64,000 bases of DNA from contig NZ_AYVL01000003.1 in the NCBI RefSeq assembly GCF_000502835.1, positions 165,116 through 229,115 on the forward strand, read 5' to 3'. This DNA is from Mesorhizobium sp. LSJC280B00 (GTDB taxonomy: Bacteria > Pseudomonadota > Alphaproteobacteria > Rhizobiales > Rhizobiaceae). The translations under genes and the position numbers were made by a program. Below are positions 25,837-34,483 of the stretch, one piece after another; positions within the stretch are counted from its first letter, which is position 1; each line of letters begins with the position of its first letter. Below the pieces are notes generated by a model. That model was given only the letters and a program-made list of their open reading frames with translations. It searched no databases and was not told the DNA's origin.

Positions 25837-26265
25837 TCAACGCAGGATTGCCAGTATCTCGCTGGTGTCGTGATAAAACGGCGTACCTTCGATCAGCCGA
25901 TCATCCTTGAAGCGCAAGACTTCGGCAAACGGCTGTTTGATGGTTGCACCATTGGCCCGCGATGTCAGCGAAAGCGAGCAGCTCATGAACACCGTGTCAT
26001 CGTTTTGGGCGACCTGAAGGTCCTCCACCGCCACGTCGCTCCAGATTTCCCGCATTTTGCGGAAAAGGGCGCCAACGCCGTCGAGGCCGTTCCAGTCACC
26101 GGCATAGGGCAGGGAGCGCGGCTCATGCACGACAATCTCGGCATGAAATGCGCCGGCAAGCACATCAAGGCTCTCCGACCCTGATTGCAGGAAACGCATT
26201 TCAACATTGAACATGTTTTCAATAAGTTCCATGGCGGTGCGTCGCCGGTCGAGCGGTTTATCCAT
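25837..26265 (-). CDS. SnoaL/NTF2-like protein
   Basis: A 142-aa protein with the cone-shaped alpha+beta barrel pattern of the SnoaL/NTF2 superfamily: an N-terminal helix ELIENMFNVEMRFLQSG, a conserved VVHEPRSLPYAGDWNGLDGVGALFRKM and a strand pair VLRFKDDRLIEGTPFYHDT. GGAGG is perfectly placed before the ATG. Such proteins may be isomerases, hydratases or ligand binders. Specific function unknown. Confidence 0.82.
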   Translation of the reverse strand: MDKPLDRRRTAMELIENMFNVEMRFLQSGSESLDVLAGAFHAEIVVHEPRSLPYAGDWNGLDGVGALFRKMREIWSDVAVEDLQVAQNDDTVFMSCSLSLTSRANGATIKQPFAEVLRFKDDRLIEGTPFYHDTSEILAILR

Positions 26266-26424
26266 TTTTGACCTCCGTATCCATTGGCACGATCATGCAG
26301 GTAAAGCGGTTTGCCCTTGTTTGCGTTGCCTCGACACCCGTTTCCTGATGACCGGCAAACGGGCACTTGTCGTGAAAACGTCATCCATCTGGAGTAGCGC
26401 CGGCAAAGCTTTGGAGACGAAAAC

Positions 26425-27036
26425 ATGTCCATGATCACCAGCATCGAACAGCTTGAAGCGCTCTATGGCCTGCCCGGCGAGGCGTCGGTGGTCAAGGAAC
26501 TCGACCAGCTGATTCGCGAATACGCAGCTATCATCGAGGCTTCGCCGTTTGCCGCGCTCGCAACCTGCGGGCCAGAAGGGCTGGACTGCTCGCCGCGCGG
26601 CGATCTCGCCGGGTTCGTCCGCATCCATGATCCGAAAACGCTGATGATGCCGGACCGGCGCGGCAACAACCGTGCCGATTCGCTAAGGAACATCCTTCGC
26701 GATCCGCGCGTCGCGCTCCTGTTCCTGGTGCCGGGTTCCGGCACGACGCTGCGCGTCAATGGCCGCGCCCACATCACCACCGATACCGGGCTCTGCGCCT
26801 CGTTCGCCGTCGAGGGCAAGCCGGCGCGCTCGGTGACGATCATCGAGATCGATGCGGTTTATTTCCAGTGCGCCCGCGCCATCCACCGATCGGAACTGTG
26901 GAATCCGGCAAGGCATGTCGACCCGAGATCGCTGCCGACTCCCGGCCAAATCCTGGAAATCACCAGCCGCAAGAACATTGACGGCGAGGTCTACGACAAG
27001 GAATGGCCCGAGCGCGCGAAAAAATCGATGTGGTGA
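26425..27036 (+). CDS. FMN-dependent PPOX-type flavoprotein (MSMEG_1061 family)
   Basis: A 203-aa split-barrel flavoprotein of the pyridoxamine-phosphate-oxidase superfamily. Typical segments are FAALATCGPEGLDCSPRGDLAGFVRIHD, the flavin-binding LMMPDRRGNNRADSLRNILRDPRVALLFLVPG and a C-terminal CARAIHRSELWNP. It may use FMN or F420-like cofactors; in proteobacteria FMN is assumed. It has a strong TTGGAG ribosome site. Substrate unknown. Confidence 0.88.
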   Translation: MSMITSIEQLEALYGLPGEASVVKELDQLIREYAAIIEASPFAALATCGPEGLDCSPRGDLAGFVRIHDPKTLMMPDRRGNNRADSLRNILRDPRVALLFLVPGSGTTLRVNGRAHITTDTGLCASFAVEGKPARSVTIIEIDAVYFQCARAIHRSELWNPARHVDPRSLPTPGQILEITSRKNIDGEVYDKEWPERAKKSMW

Positions 27037-27063
27037 AGCATTTGGTGGTGGAGCACTGGGCTG

Positions 27064-27516
27064 TCAGGCGGTCTTCAAAACCTCGGCAATCCTACGCATC
27101 TGTTCGCCGATCATGTCACATTGTTCCGGCGTCGACTGGCTCATCGCCTTCTCGATCAGCGCCATATGGACCTTCAGCGCCTGCATCAGCAGTGCCTCGC
27201 CGGCCTCTGTCAACGTCAGCCTCAGCACGCGCTTGTCCTTCTCGTCGCCCTCGCGGCGCAGCAGGCCACGGGCCTCCAGCTGAGGCAAAAGCATAGTGAT
27301 GTTGGAGCGGCCGACCAGCAGCCGACGAGCAAGGTCGTGCTGCGACATGCCGGGATGACGGTAGAGGTTCATCAGCACGTCGAGCTGCGCCGGCTTCAGG
27401 TCGAGCGGCGCAAGCTTCACCGCCAGGGTGCGTTCCACCACATGGCAGGCGCGCGCCACCGCGACCCAGTTGCGAAAACGCGGGTTGTCCCAGGGCAGGT
27501 CTTGCTTAATGTTCAT
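27064..27516 (-). CDS. MarR-family transcriptional regulator
   Basis: A 150-aa winged-helix repressor: LDVLMNLYRHPGMSQHDLARRLLVGRSNITMLLPQLEARGLLRREGDEKDKRVLRLTLTEAG. It is divergent from the alpha/beta-hydrolase gene at 27564, and the 47-bp spacer plus its own start codon carry two near-identical dyad sites (27511-27524 and 27531-27544). Repression of itself and of the hydrolase is therefore likely. Confidence 0.92.
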   Translation of the reverse strand: MNIKQDLPWDNPRFRNWVAVARACHVVERTLAVKLAPLDLKPAQLDVLMNLYRHPGMSQHDLARRLLVGRSNITMLLPQLEARGLLRREGDEKDKRVLRLTLTEAGEALLMQALKVHMALIEKAMSQSTPEQCDMIGEQMRRIAEVLKTA

Positions 27517-27544
27517 GTTTGAACTATTATGTTCATGCTTGAAC
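27511..27544. promoter_or_regulatory. Two tandem dyad operators for the MarR regulator
   Basis: GTTCATGTTTGAAC (27511-27524) and GTTCATGCTTGAAC (27531-27544) share 13 of 14 bases and each has GTTCA/TGAAC arms. They are 20 bp apart, two helical turns, on the same DNA face. The first contains the marR start codon, so binding would block its transcription and overlap the divergent promoter. Confidence 0.75.
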
Positions 27545-27563
27545 CAATGAATGGATCGCCACT

Positions 27564-28472
27564 ATGGCATCATTTGGACTGAAGGTCATCCGCGGCACGT
27601 TCGGCGTGGCTGAGCATGTGGCACCGCGACTCACCGGGCGTGCTGCATTCGAGCTGTTCTGCCGCACGCCGCACGAGAAGAGCTTGAGCAAAGGCGAGCG
27701 CAGCGCAATTGATCGCGCCGCCGATTTCATGACCCAGGCACGCCATCACCGGCTAAAGACCAGAACCGGCTGCGTCATGGTGCATGAATTCCGGCCCGAG
27801 CCGGGCAGGGCGACTGCCGGCACCGTGCTCGTCATCCATGGTTGGCGTTCGCGCACCGAATACATGCGCGCGCTGATCGAAGCCTATCGCGATGCCGGCT
27901 ACAAGGTGGTCTCGCTCGATCTGCCGGGCCACGGCCAGTCGCAGGGCCGCCGGCTTACCCTGGTCAGTGCGGTCGATGCGGCACGGGTTGCCGGCGAATG
28001 GTTCGGCCCGTTCGCGGCCATTGTCGGCCATTCCTTTGGTGGTGCCGTTGCCGCCAACGCCGTCGCCGGTTCGATCAGGAACATCCCGCGATTGGCGGCC
28101 GGGCGGCTGGTGCTTATCGCCGCGCCGAGCTCGCTGCCGGCGATCTTCGCTGATTTCAGCCGCATGCTGAATGTCGGCTCGCGCTCGCAGGCCGCCATGG
28201 CCGACCGGGTCGAGCGCATCGCCGGCCGGCCGTTGCACGAGTTCACCGGTGACCGCCAGCTCGCAAGCACGCCGCTGCCGACGCTGGTGATCCACGCGCC
28301 GAACGACCGCGAAGTGTCCGCCGAGCATGCAAGGCTCTACGCGCGCGCCGGCGACCATGTGCGGCTTTACTGGGCCGACGGGCTCGGCCACCGCCGCATT
28401 CTCGCCGACAGGGGTGTGGCGGAGCGTGCCGTTGGCTTCGTTGCCGGCAGACTGGAGCCGTCTCTGCAGTGA
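27564..28472 (+). CDS. Alpha/beta-hydrolase
   Basis: A 302-aa serine hydrolase-like protein. The oxyanion segment is VLVIHGWRSRTEYM (around residues 88-101), the nucleophile elbow is VGHSFGGAVAAN, the acid is in VIHAPNDREVS and the histidine in ADGLGHRRIL. The N-terminal 75 residues form a family-specific extension with FCRTPHEKSLSKGE. Divergent transcription from marR and the shared operators suggest induction by a lipophilic or phenolic compound. Substrate unknown. Confidence 0.87.
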   Translation: MASFGLKVIRGTFGVAEHVAPRLTGRAAFELFCRTPHEKSLSKGERSAIDRAADFMTQARHHRLKTRTGCVMVHEFRPEPGRATAGTVLVIHGWRSRTEYMRALIEAYRDAGYKVVSLDLPGHGQSQGRRLTLVSAVDAARVAGEWFGPFAAIVGHSFGGAVAANAVAGSIRNIPRLAAGRLVLIAAPSSLPAIFADFSRMLNVGSRSQAAMADRVERIAGRPLHEFTGDRQLASTPLPTLVIHAPNDREVSAEHARLYARAGDHVRLYWADGLGHRRILADRGVAERAVGFVAGRLEPSLQ

Positions 28473-28506
28473 CCTGAATATCGTTCTTGTCAGCCGGTTT
28501 CGACCG

Positions 28507-29121
28507 TCACGCCGCCCCGGTGCTGGCCATCGCTATCCAAGCTGCCATCGCCCCGGCCACCGTCGCCAGAAGAGCCGAGCGCGACGCGCCGTCGCGCGCC
28601 TGGATCGACATGCCGTGCTGCACGGTCGCGTAGAAGGTCGCGGCCGTACCGCAGTCGAAATCGGCCGGCAACTCTCCCTCGGCCACGCCACTCTCGAGGC
28701 GTCTCAGCAAGGCTTCGCGGTTTTCGGCGCGGCGACGGCGCAGATCATCGCAGATGGCGCCGCGGCTTGAATCCTGGTGCAAAGCGCCGAGCGCGATAAG
28801 GCAGCCTTGCGGGCGACCGGTCTGTGAATAGGCCCTGGCCGTCTGCCGCAGGAACCGCTCGACCGCCTGGCGCGCGGTCGGCGCCTTGTCCAGCGCGGAC
28901 CAGATCTCGGTTCCCTCGACCCGCGTGTAAAGCTCGGTTGCCTCGAGAAACAGCGCTTCCTTGCTGCCGAAGGCGGCATAGAGGCTGGGTGAGTTGATGC
29001 CCATTGCAGCGGTCAGGTCGCTTATCGACGCGCCCTCATAACCCTTGGCCCAAAACACTTCCATTGCGCGCCGCAAGGCGGCGGCTCGATCGAAGGTGCG
29101 GGGGCGGCCTCGTTCCGGCAT
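28507..29121 (-). CDS. TetR-family transcriptional regulator
   Basis: A 204-aa repressor. The N-terminal DNA-binding part reads RGRPRTFDRAAALRRAMEVFWAKGYEGASISDLTAAMGINSPSLYAAFGSKEALF. The C-terminal ligand domain contains GCLIALGAL and a TATFYATVQHGMSIQARDGASR-like helix pair, of the kind seen next to short-chain dehydrogenase genes. It is divergent from the SDR gene at 29220, with two dyad sites in the spacer. Confidence 0.92.
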   Translation of the reverse strand: MPERGRPRTFDRAAALRRAMEVFWAKGYEGASISDLTAAMGINSPSLYAAFGSKEALFLEATELYTRVEGTEIWSALDKAPTARQAVERFLRQTARAYSQTGRPQGCLIALGALHQDSSRGAICDDLRRRRAENREALLRRLESGVAEGELPADFDCGTAATFYATVQHGMSIQARDGASRSALLATVAGAMAAWIAMASTGAA

Positions 29122-29132
29122 GGCATCCTTTC

Positions 29133-29205
29133 TGTATTGATCGATACATAATTCAGTTGACGTGGTTCAGCAAGGCTGGCAGATATTTATGTATCAATCA
29201 CTACA
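29133..29205. promoter_or_regulatory. Two candidate TetR operators
   Basis: TGTATTGATCGATACA (29133-29148) has TGTAT/ATACA arms 12 bp before the tetR start. A second site, TGTATCAATCACTACA (29190-29205), lies just before the SDR start. Both share a TGTAT-N6-nTACA form, as expected for a regulator controlling both directions. Confidence 0.6.
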
Positions 29206-29219
29206 AAATGGAGAAGCAG

Positions 29220-29966
29220 ATGTCATCCAGAAGCTTGAACGGCAAGGCCGCCCTCGTCACCGGCGGCAGCCGCGGCATTGGTGCGGCGATCGCAAGAAGG
29301 CTCGCGGCCGACGGCGCAGGCGTGGCGATCACCTATGTGAATGGCGAGGAAGGGGCGCGTGCGGTGGTCAGGGAAATCGAGGCGGCCGGCGGCCGGACCT
29401 TTGCCATCAAGGCCGACAATCGCGATGCTGGTGCGATCGAGGCGGCAGTCGATGAGGCAGCAAAAGCCTTCGGACGGCTCGACATCCTGGTCAATAGCGC
29501 CGGCATCTGGCGCGCTGCGCCGATCGATGTCCTGTCGCTTGCCGATTTCGATGAGACAATGGAGGTCAACCTCAGAGCCCCGTTCGTCGCCGCCAAGGCG
29601 GCAGCAGCGCATATGGGCGAGGGTGGCCGGATCATCTCGATCGGCAGCAATCTGGCCGAGCGTGCCACGGACGCCGGCCTGAGCGCCTATTCGGCCAGCA
29701 AGGCTGCCTTGGTTGGCCTGACCAAGGCCTTTGCACGCGATCTCGGTCCGCGCGGCATCACCGCCAATGTCGTCCATCCGGGGTCGACCGATACCGACAT
29801 GAATCCGGCAGGCGGCCCGCACGCCGAGCATCAGCGCCAGAAGATGGCGATGCCTCGCTTCGGCACGGCCGACGAGATCGCCGGCATGGTTGCGTGGCTT
29901 GCCGGCCCCGAAGGGCGCTTCGTGACAGGCGCGGCATTGACCATCGACGGCGGCGCCAACGCTTGA
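29220..29966 (+). CDS. Short-chain dehydrogenase/reductase (SDR)
   Basis: A 248-aa classical SDR. Cofactor motif TGGSRGIGAAIARRL (about residues 14-28), NSAG, catalytic Ser near 140, YSASK tyrosine-lysine pair and a C-terminal TIDGGANA. The acidic-to-basic cofactor pocket cannot be read safely. The ATG at 29220 has GGAG 6 nt before it and is preferred to the ATG at 29208. It is probably controlled by the adjacent TetR protein. It resembles 3-oxoacyl-ACP reductase-like enzymes, but the substrate is unknown. Confidence 0.92.
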   Translation: MSSRSLNGKAALVTGGSRGIGAAIARRLAADGAGVAITYVNGEEGARAVVREIEAAGGRTFAIKADNRDAGAIEAAVDEAAKAFGRLDILVNSAGIWRAAPIDVLSLADFDETMEVNLRAPFVAAKAAAAHMGEGGRIISIGSNLAERATDAGLSAYSASKAALVGLTKAFARDLGPRGITANVVHPGSTDTDMNPAGGPHAEHQRQKMAMPRFGTADEIAGMVAWLAGPEGRFVTGAALTIDGGANA

Positions 29967-30185
29967 GGTTTGGCTCACGGGCACTACCATTGGTCGGGAG
30001 CGACGGCGGATTCGCTCCCCCGTCACGACGTTGTGAAACCGTTCTGCAACAGACGTTCCGAAATTTATGAAAGCTTAACGAAATCAGTATGAATCAGTGT
30101 AGTCACGCCTTACATCCGCCATGGGGTGGGCGAGACCGTGAAAGCGGTGCGGAACGGGATCCGGTTCAACCGGAGCGGGTGATCC

Positions 30186-32090
30186 ATGAAACTCCTTGGA
30201 AACAAAGCAACCGTGCTGCCGTTTGCGGTGGCCGCGGCAATGCTGGCCTTCGGGGCGCCGAAGGCTGAAGCGCAAGGGTTCTTCGACATGCTTTTCGGCG
30301 GCGGCGTCAAACACGCACCGCCGAAAGGTAACTTTCCGCCGCCACCGTCAAAATACAAGCCGAAGCCCAAGGCGCCGGCCGCTTCCGGTGGTGGGGGCGG
30401 TGGTGGTGCGCAAATCAGCGGCCCGTCCTATTATACCTACAAGAGCGATCCGCTGGTGCGCGTCGATTTTTCGGCACTGTCGGCAGCGCCTGAACCAGCA
30501 ACGCCTCAGGACGCTGCTTTCGAGCCGGCGGCCACCGGGGCTGCATTCCGCGAAGCCATTGCCGGCCTCGACGGCTATGATCTCTACGCCGAGAAGGACA
30601 TCGCCAAGGCGCTGATCGCCTATTACTCGGCCAATCCGGATTTCATCTGGGTGACGGGAACCAGTCCCAGCAGCCGTGCCCAGGATGCCGTGCGGGTGCT
30701 GGGCGAGGCCGCGAGCTACGGCCTGACGCCCGCCGACTACACCGTCGAAGTTCCGGCAGCAGGCACATCGGCGGGCAATGTCGATGAACGCCTGAAAGAG
30801 CTGGTCCGCTTCGAGATGGCGCTGTCGGCGCGTGTCCTGCGCTACGCCCGTGACGCACAAAGCGGCCGCGTCGATCCCAACCGCATGACCGGCTACTACG
30901 ATTTTCCGCCGAAGCCGCTCGACATGGAAGGGGTGCTGAAGGCGCTGGCCCATACCCAGCAAGTGCGCATTTATCTCGAGTCGCGGCATCCACAGAATTC
31001 CGAGTATCAGGCGCTGCGCGTCGAACTGGAAGCGCTCCAGGCCAGCGCCGAAGACGAAATCACCATCGATCCCAATCTGCTGTTGAAGCCGGGGCAGACC
31101 AGCCCCGAGCTGCCGAAGCTTTTGACAAAGATCGCGCGCAATCTCGATGACGAGATGGGCGGCGCCTATGGCGAGGTCCTGGCGAGGCTCGCTACCAGCG
31201 AGGTCTACGATCCGGAGCTGGTGCCGGTGATCAAGGCGGTGCAGAAACGGGCCGGCATGAAAGGCGACGGCGTCATCGGCCCGCGTACCGTTGCATCGTT
31301 GGCCGGAACGTCCAAGGCTGACAAAATTCAGAAGGTTCGGGTTGCGCTCGAAGAGTTGCGCTGGTTGCCTTCCGACCTTGGCAGCCCGCGCGTCTTCATC
31401 AATCAGCCGGCTTTCACCGCGAGCTATATCGATGATGGCGAGGAGAAGCTGAAGACCCGCGCCGTGGTTGGCAGGCCCACCAACCAGACTGCTTTCTTCT
31501 ATGACCAGATAGAGCAGGTCGACTTCCATCCTTATTGGGGCGTGCCGCAGTCGATCCTGATCAACGAGATGCTGCCGCGGCTGCGCCGGGATCCTGGCTA
31601 TCTCGACCGCGCCGGCTACGAGGTGGTCAATGCCCGCGGCAAGCGCATTCCCTCGTCCTCGGTCAATTGGGGCGCCTACGGCGCAAAGATACCCTACGGC
31701 GTGCGCCAGCTGCCGAGCGAGGCCAACGCGCTGGGCGAGCTGAAGATACTGTTCCCCAACAAGCATGCAATCTACATGCACGATACGCCGCAGAAGTCGT
31801 TTTTCCAGCGCGACATGCGTGCGCTCAGCCATGGCTGCGTTCGCTTGCAGGATCCGCGCGGCATGGCCGCTGCCGTGCTCGGCACCTCGGTCGACTACAT
31901 CGAGGACAAACTGAAACACGGACATTCGACCGAGGACGTGACACGCAAGATCCCGGTCTATGTCGCCTATTTCACCGCATGGCCGGACCTGTCCGGCAAG
32001 GTAGAATATTTCAATGACGTCTACGGCCGCGATACAAGGCTGCAGCAGGCGCTCGACAGCACGGAAGCGGTGCGTTCGCCGGCAAGCTGA
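30186..32090 (+). CDS. L,D-transpeptidase (YcbB/LdtD-like)
   Basis: A 634-aa periplasmic peptidoglycan cross-linking enzyme making 3-3 bonds. Signal peptide to AEA (residue 29), a Pro/Lys/Gly-rich linker (about 45-76), a long helical scaffold, a peptidoglycan-binding repeat near 348-378 (VKAVQKRAGMKGDGVIGPRTVASL) and a YkuD domain from about 415. The catalytic motif SHGCVRLQ contains H549 and C551. The length and order match the large YcbB type. Rhizobiales rely heavily on L,D-transpeptidases for polar growth. Expression may need the 219-bp upstream region. Confidence 0.93.
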   Translation: MKLLGNKATVLPFAVAAAMLAFGAPKAEAQGFFDMLFGGGVKHAPPKGNFPPPPSKYKPKPKAPAASGGGGGGGAQISGPSYYTYKSDPLVRVDFSALSAAPEPATPQDAAFEPAATGAAFREAIAGLDGYDLYAEKDIAKALIAYYSANPDFIWVTGTSPSSRAQDAVRVLGEAASYGLTPADYTVEVPAAGTSAGNVDERLKELVRFEMALSARVLRYARDAQSGRVDPNRMTGYYDFPPKPLDMEGVLKALAHTQQVRIYLESRHPQNSEYQALRVELEALQASAEDEITIDPNLLLKPGQTSPELPKLLTKIARNLDDEMGGAYGEVLARLATSEVYDPELVPVIKAVQKRAGMKGDGVIGPRTVASLAGTSKADKIQKVRVALEELRWLPSDLGSPRVFINQPAFTASYIDDGEEKLKTRAVVGRPTNQTAFFYDQIEQVDFHPYWGVPQSILINEMLPRLRRDPGYLDRAGYEVVNARGKRIPSSSVNWGAYGAKIPYGVRQLPSEANALGELKILFPNKHAIYMHDTPQKSFFQRDMRALSHGCVRLQDPRGMAAAVLGTSVDYIEDKLKHGHSTEDVTRKIPVYVAYFTAWPDLSGKVEYFNDVYGRDTRLQQALDSTEAVRSPAS

Positions 32091-32101
32091 CGAATGCGGT
32101 T

Positions 32102-32578
32102 CTAGCGCTGAAACAGTGGACGCCGGAAACCGGCATCGCGTCCGGCGATGAGCCAATAGACCAAGCCCGCGACAACGCCTGCGGCGGCAATGATGCCGAT
32201 ATCGGCCCAGCGCTCCGGGTTCGTGTCATCCGGTACACTGGGCCAGATCAAGGCGAAGCCGCCAACCGCGGCCGCCCCGCCGAAGACCATGTGCAGCCAA
32301 AAATTGCGCAGCGAGAAAAACTCGGCAATCAGTGCGAAGATCAGCGTCTGCAAGCCGGTCAGCACGATCGTCAGAAAATAGATGAACATGCCTAGCGGCG
32401 GCAACAGCAGCACCGCAACGGGGGTGACACCCATGACGTCGAAATAATTCGGCGCATTTGGCAGCGAACTCAGCCCGCCATAGATCGCCGCCACCGCGAT
32501 CAGCCCAACCAGTACCGCTATGAAATAACCCGCGAGCATCATCAGAAAGCGTTTCAATACGTGCTTTACCGTCGCCAT
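32102..32578 (-). CDS. Hypothetical inner-membrane protein
   Basis: A 158-aa protein with four hydrophobic helices (about residues 10-33, 50-78, 90-112, 126-146) and short loops; TNPERWADIG lies before the last helix. The first segment LKRFLMMLAGYFIAVLVGLIAVAAIYG resembles many small rhizobial membrane proteins. The ATG at 32578 is preceded by a G-rich GGGGGTGGG stretch. It is convergent with the L,D-transpeptidase gene, 11 bp apart. Function unknown. Confidence 0.78.
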   Translation of the reverse strand: MATVKHVLKRFLMMLAGYFIAVLVGLIAVAAIYGGLSSLPNAPNYFDVMGVTPVAVLLLPPLGMFIYFLTIVLTGLQTLIFALIAEFFSLRNFWLHMVFGGAAAVGGFALIWPSVPDDTNPERWADIGIIAAAGVVAGLVYWLIAGRDAGFRRPLFQR

Positions 32579-32705
32579 GCCCACCCCCGCGCGCAATGAT
32601 AGCACTCAGTCAGCCATCAAAGTCATATCTACGCAAGCGTCTGCCGAAGGCCGGGGGCCTTCGAGGCGCGCCATTTTTTAGAATCTGGACCGTTGGCGCC
32701 CAGCT

Positions 32706-32957
32706 TCATTTCGGCGCGGCTGTCACCGGATCGTAGGTGATTTCGACTTTCGCCTTGTCGCTCGTGTAATAAATGACGGTGTAGCCATCGCTGTCCCAAT
32801 CGATTTCCTTGATGTAGCGGAAGTCGTCGCGCTGCTCGACCTTGGCGATGATTTCCGACAGCTTCTTGGCATTCTGCGGCGGCACCGGATTTTCGTCCGC
32901 GGCAAAGGCCGATCCGCCGACAAGCAGCACGGCGGCCGCCAAAACAAGTCTGGACAT
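32706..32957 (-). CDS. Small exported PepSY-like protein
   Basis: An 83-aa protein with a signal peptide (cleavage at AFAADEN, about residue 20). The mature part, SEIIAKVEQRDDFRYIKEIDWDSDGYTVIYYTSDKAKVEITYDPVT, matches the PepSY fold (helix then three strands, D-x-x-T near the end). PepSY proteins are thought to inhibit peptidases or bind metals or porphyrins in the periplasm. Function here unknown. Confidence 0.82.
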   Translation of the reverse strand: MSRLVLAAAVLLVGGSAFAADENPVPPQNAKKLSEIIAKVEQRDDFRYIKEIDWDSDGYTVIYYTSDKAKVEITYDPVTAAPK

Positions 32958-33155
32958 GGCTTTCCCTCACATCTCGATCAGCAGAAACTCGTTTCCATGC
33001 AGGTTTGTTCCGGGATCGCCGGGCGTTGCGCTACAAGGAGGCGCCGGCCGTACCTGATTTATGGCTGCCGAAAGAACACGGCGACTGCTTAAAATCATGA
33101 TGCGTCGCCTCAACATCGCGGCCGTAATAATGCCGGTGGTCATTCGGGGTTTTAC

Positions 33156-33427
33156 ATGCAAATGCGTCATGCCATCATATTTGTACTTTCCATACTTTCC
33201 ATCCTGGCCGTTTCGATGCCTGTGCAGAAAGCCGCAGCGCTCGAACCTGAACGCTATACGGTCTATTGCGCCGACGACCGCATCGAGGTTTCGTTCTGGG
33301 ATATCGAGCAGATGAGGTGCGGGCCGGCTCCAACGTTTGCCAGTTCCAGAGCTATACAAGCTACAGCAGCGCTTCGAATTTCGCCCAAAAGAATTTTGGC
33401 GGCGAGGGGGCGACCTGCAGCTGCTAG
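33156..33427 (+). pseudogene. Frameshifted small secreted protein
   Basis: The first 54 codons from ATG 33156 (or 33162) encode a signal peptide (MRHAIIFVLSILSILAVSMPVQKAAA) and LEPERYTVYCADDRIEVSFWDIEQMR. The natural continuation lies in another frame: GSNVCQFQSYTSYSSASNF, AQKNFGGEGATCSC, then TAG at 33425-33427. Inserting one base near 33317 would restore an 88-90 aa cysteine-containing exported protein. It is a true 1-bp deletion or a sequencing error. Without repair, the frame reads on into the membrane protein gene, creating a false 370-aa fusion. Confidence 0.7.
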
Positions 33428-33452
33428 TGGTAAAAATCTGACGCTTGGTGCC
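33423..33452 (+). repeat. Left arm of a 30-bp inverted repeat
   Basis: This 30-bp segment (starts GCTAGTGGT, ends CTTGGTGCC) recurs in inverted orientation at 34484-34513 with one mismatch. It overlaps the stop codon of the frameshifted gene and lies 150 bp before the membrane protein gene. Confidence 0.85.
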
Positions 33453-33602
33453 CGATGCGGATTATCTGTTCCGACCCTTTCCGGTCGTACAGACGTGGCA
33501 ATGCTACGGCGTCAGTTGACCCGTTCCGATCATTGGCCATCTTGCAACCGTTTGAAATCTGGCGCTAGATGGGACATGGGACCATTACTGCGCGAGGTCT
33601 CT

Positions 33603-34268
33603 ATGGCAAACACAGATGAAGGAACGCGCGTAGCAGGAGTTTGGCTTGCGATCGCCTCTATCCTGCTGGCAGGCGCGCTGGTCGGCCATGGTCCGATCGA
33701 TCCCGACATGGGTCGCCAGATGGGAGTCATCACCGACGACCCTGTCCGATGGGCGATCATCCATTGGGTTTCCGCGGTAGCGCTATCACTGTTCGTCCTG
33801 ACAGGTCTGATCGTGCTGGCGGCCAGATCGCGCCTCACCGAGGCGTGGTGGACGTTGTCTGCCTGGGGTGTGCTGACTGTCGGCGCGCTCTGGACCATGA
33901 CGACCGCGGTGGCCGAGGCCACAGTGGTCTCCGCCGCTGCTGCCGCCGGGGACACGGCAACTTTCGAGGCCTGGTGGGCATTTTCCGAAGGAAAGGCTAA
34001 CGGCTTCATGTTTTTGGCGTTGGCCGTTGCCGTGATCGCTGGCAACGAGGCGCAGACCACTCACCGAGCCACGCCGGTCTGGGCATCGTACATCGCAGTC
34101 GTGGCCGGAATTGGAGCCTTCCTCGGTTGGCCCCTGGGCATGTGGCTCGGAGTCACCCTGGGCAGCTTCGTCTGGGTCGTGGCATCACTGGTGATGTCCG
34201 TGTGGACACTTTGGTTCGGGTTGGGTTTAGCGCGGACCGTGATCGGGCTGCGGCCTCACAATGGGTGA
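33603..34268 (+). CDS. Hypothetical multi-pass membrane protein
   Basis: A 221-aa protein with about six hydrophobic helices (residues 10-28, 52-74, 83-107, 125-150, 158-180, 188-212) and a periplasmic-looking loop GHGPIDPDMGRQMGVITDDPVRW. GAGG lies 9 nt before the ATG. It resembles small uncharacterised DUF-type membrane proteins. It is the only gene between the two inverted-repeat arms (33423-33452 and 34484-34513), so it may have moved or been duplicated with them. Function unknown. Confidence 0.75.
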   Translation: MANTDEGTRVAGVWLAIASILLAGALVGHGPIDPDMGRQMGVITDDPVRWAIIHWVSAVALSLFVLTGLIVLAARSRLTEAWWTLSAWGVLTVGALWTMTTAVAEATVVSAAAAAGDTATFEAWWAFSEGKANGFMFLALAVAVIAGNEAQTTHRATPVWASYIAVVAGIGAFLGWPLGMWLGVTLGSFVWVVASLVMSVWTLWFGLGLARTVIGLRPHNG

Positions 34269-34483
34269 CATCGAGTCCGTAGCGGGAGCGTAGCGAGCGA
34301 CCGCTTGATGACCGCGACGGGCGCTCCAGCCGCTCCGAGGCGGCGGGGATTGCTTCGCGCCGCTGAAAACGGCCTCGACGCGCGAGTTTGCCGAATGGGC
34401 AATATGCTTGCAGTAGGCGCGATAAAAGCCGCTTCAGCAGCCGGAGCGAAAGGCAGGTTTACCCAGAGCGGGCCTACTGCTTC
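34269..34483. repeat. Probable repeated intergenic element adjoining tRNA-Val
   Basis: This stretch has no convincing gene on the plus strand but keeps an unusual open frame on the minus strand (TLGAEAVGPLWVNLPFAPAA and onward) of a kind I associate with multi-copy Mesorhizobium repeats. It contains small internal dyads such as AGCGG/CCGCT near 34280-34305. Its outer end is the right inverted-repeat arm. Multi-copy status is recollection and not verified. Confidence 0.45.

Noticed and set aside
30348..32156. A 602-codon open frame on the minus strand
   Set aside because: It lies opposite the L,D-transpeptidase gene, whose signal peptide, domains and catalytic motif are certain. High third-position GC keeps the antisense frame open.
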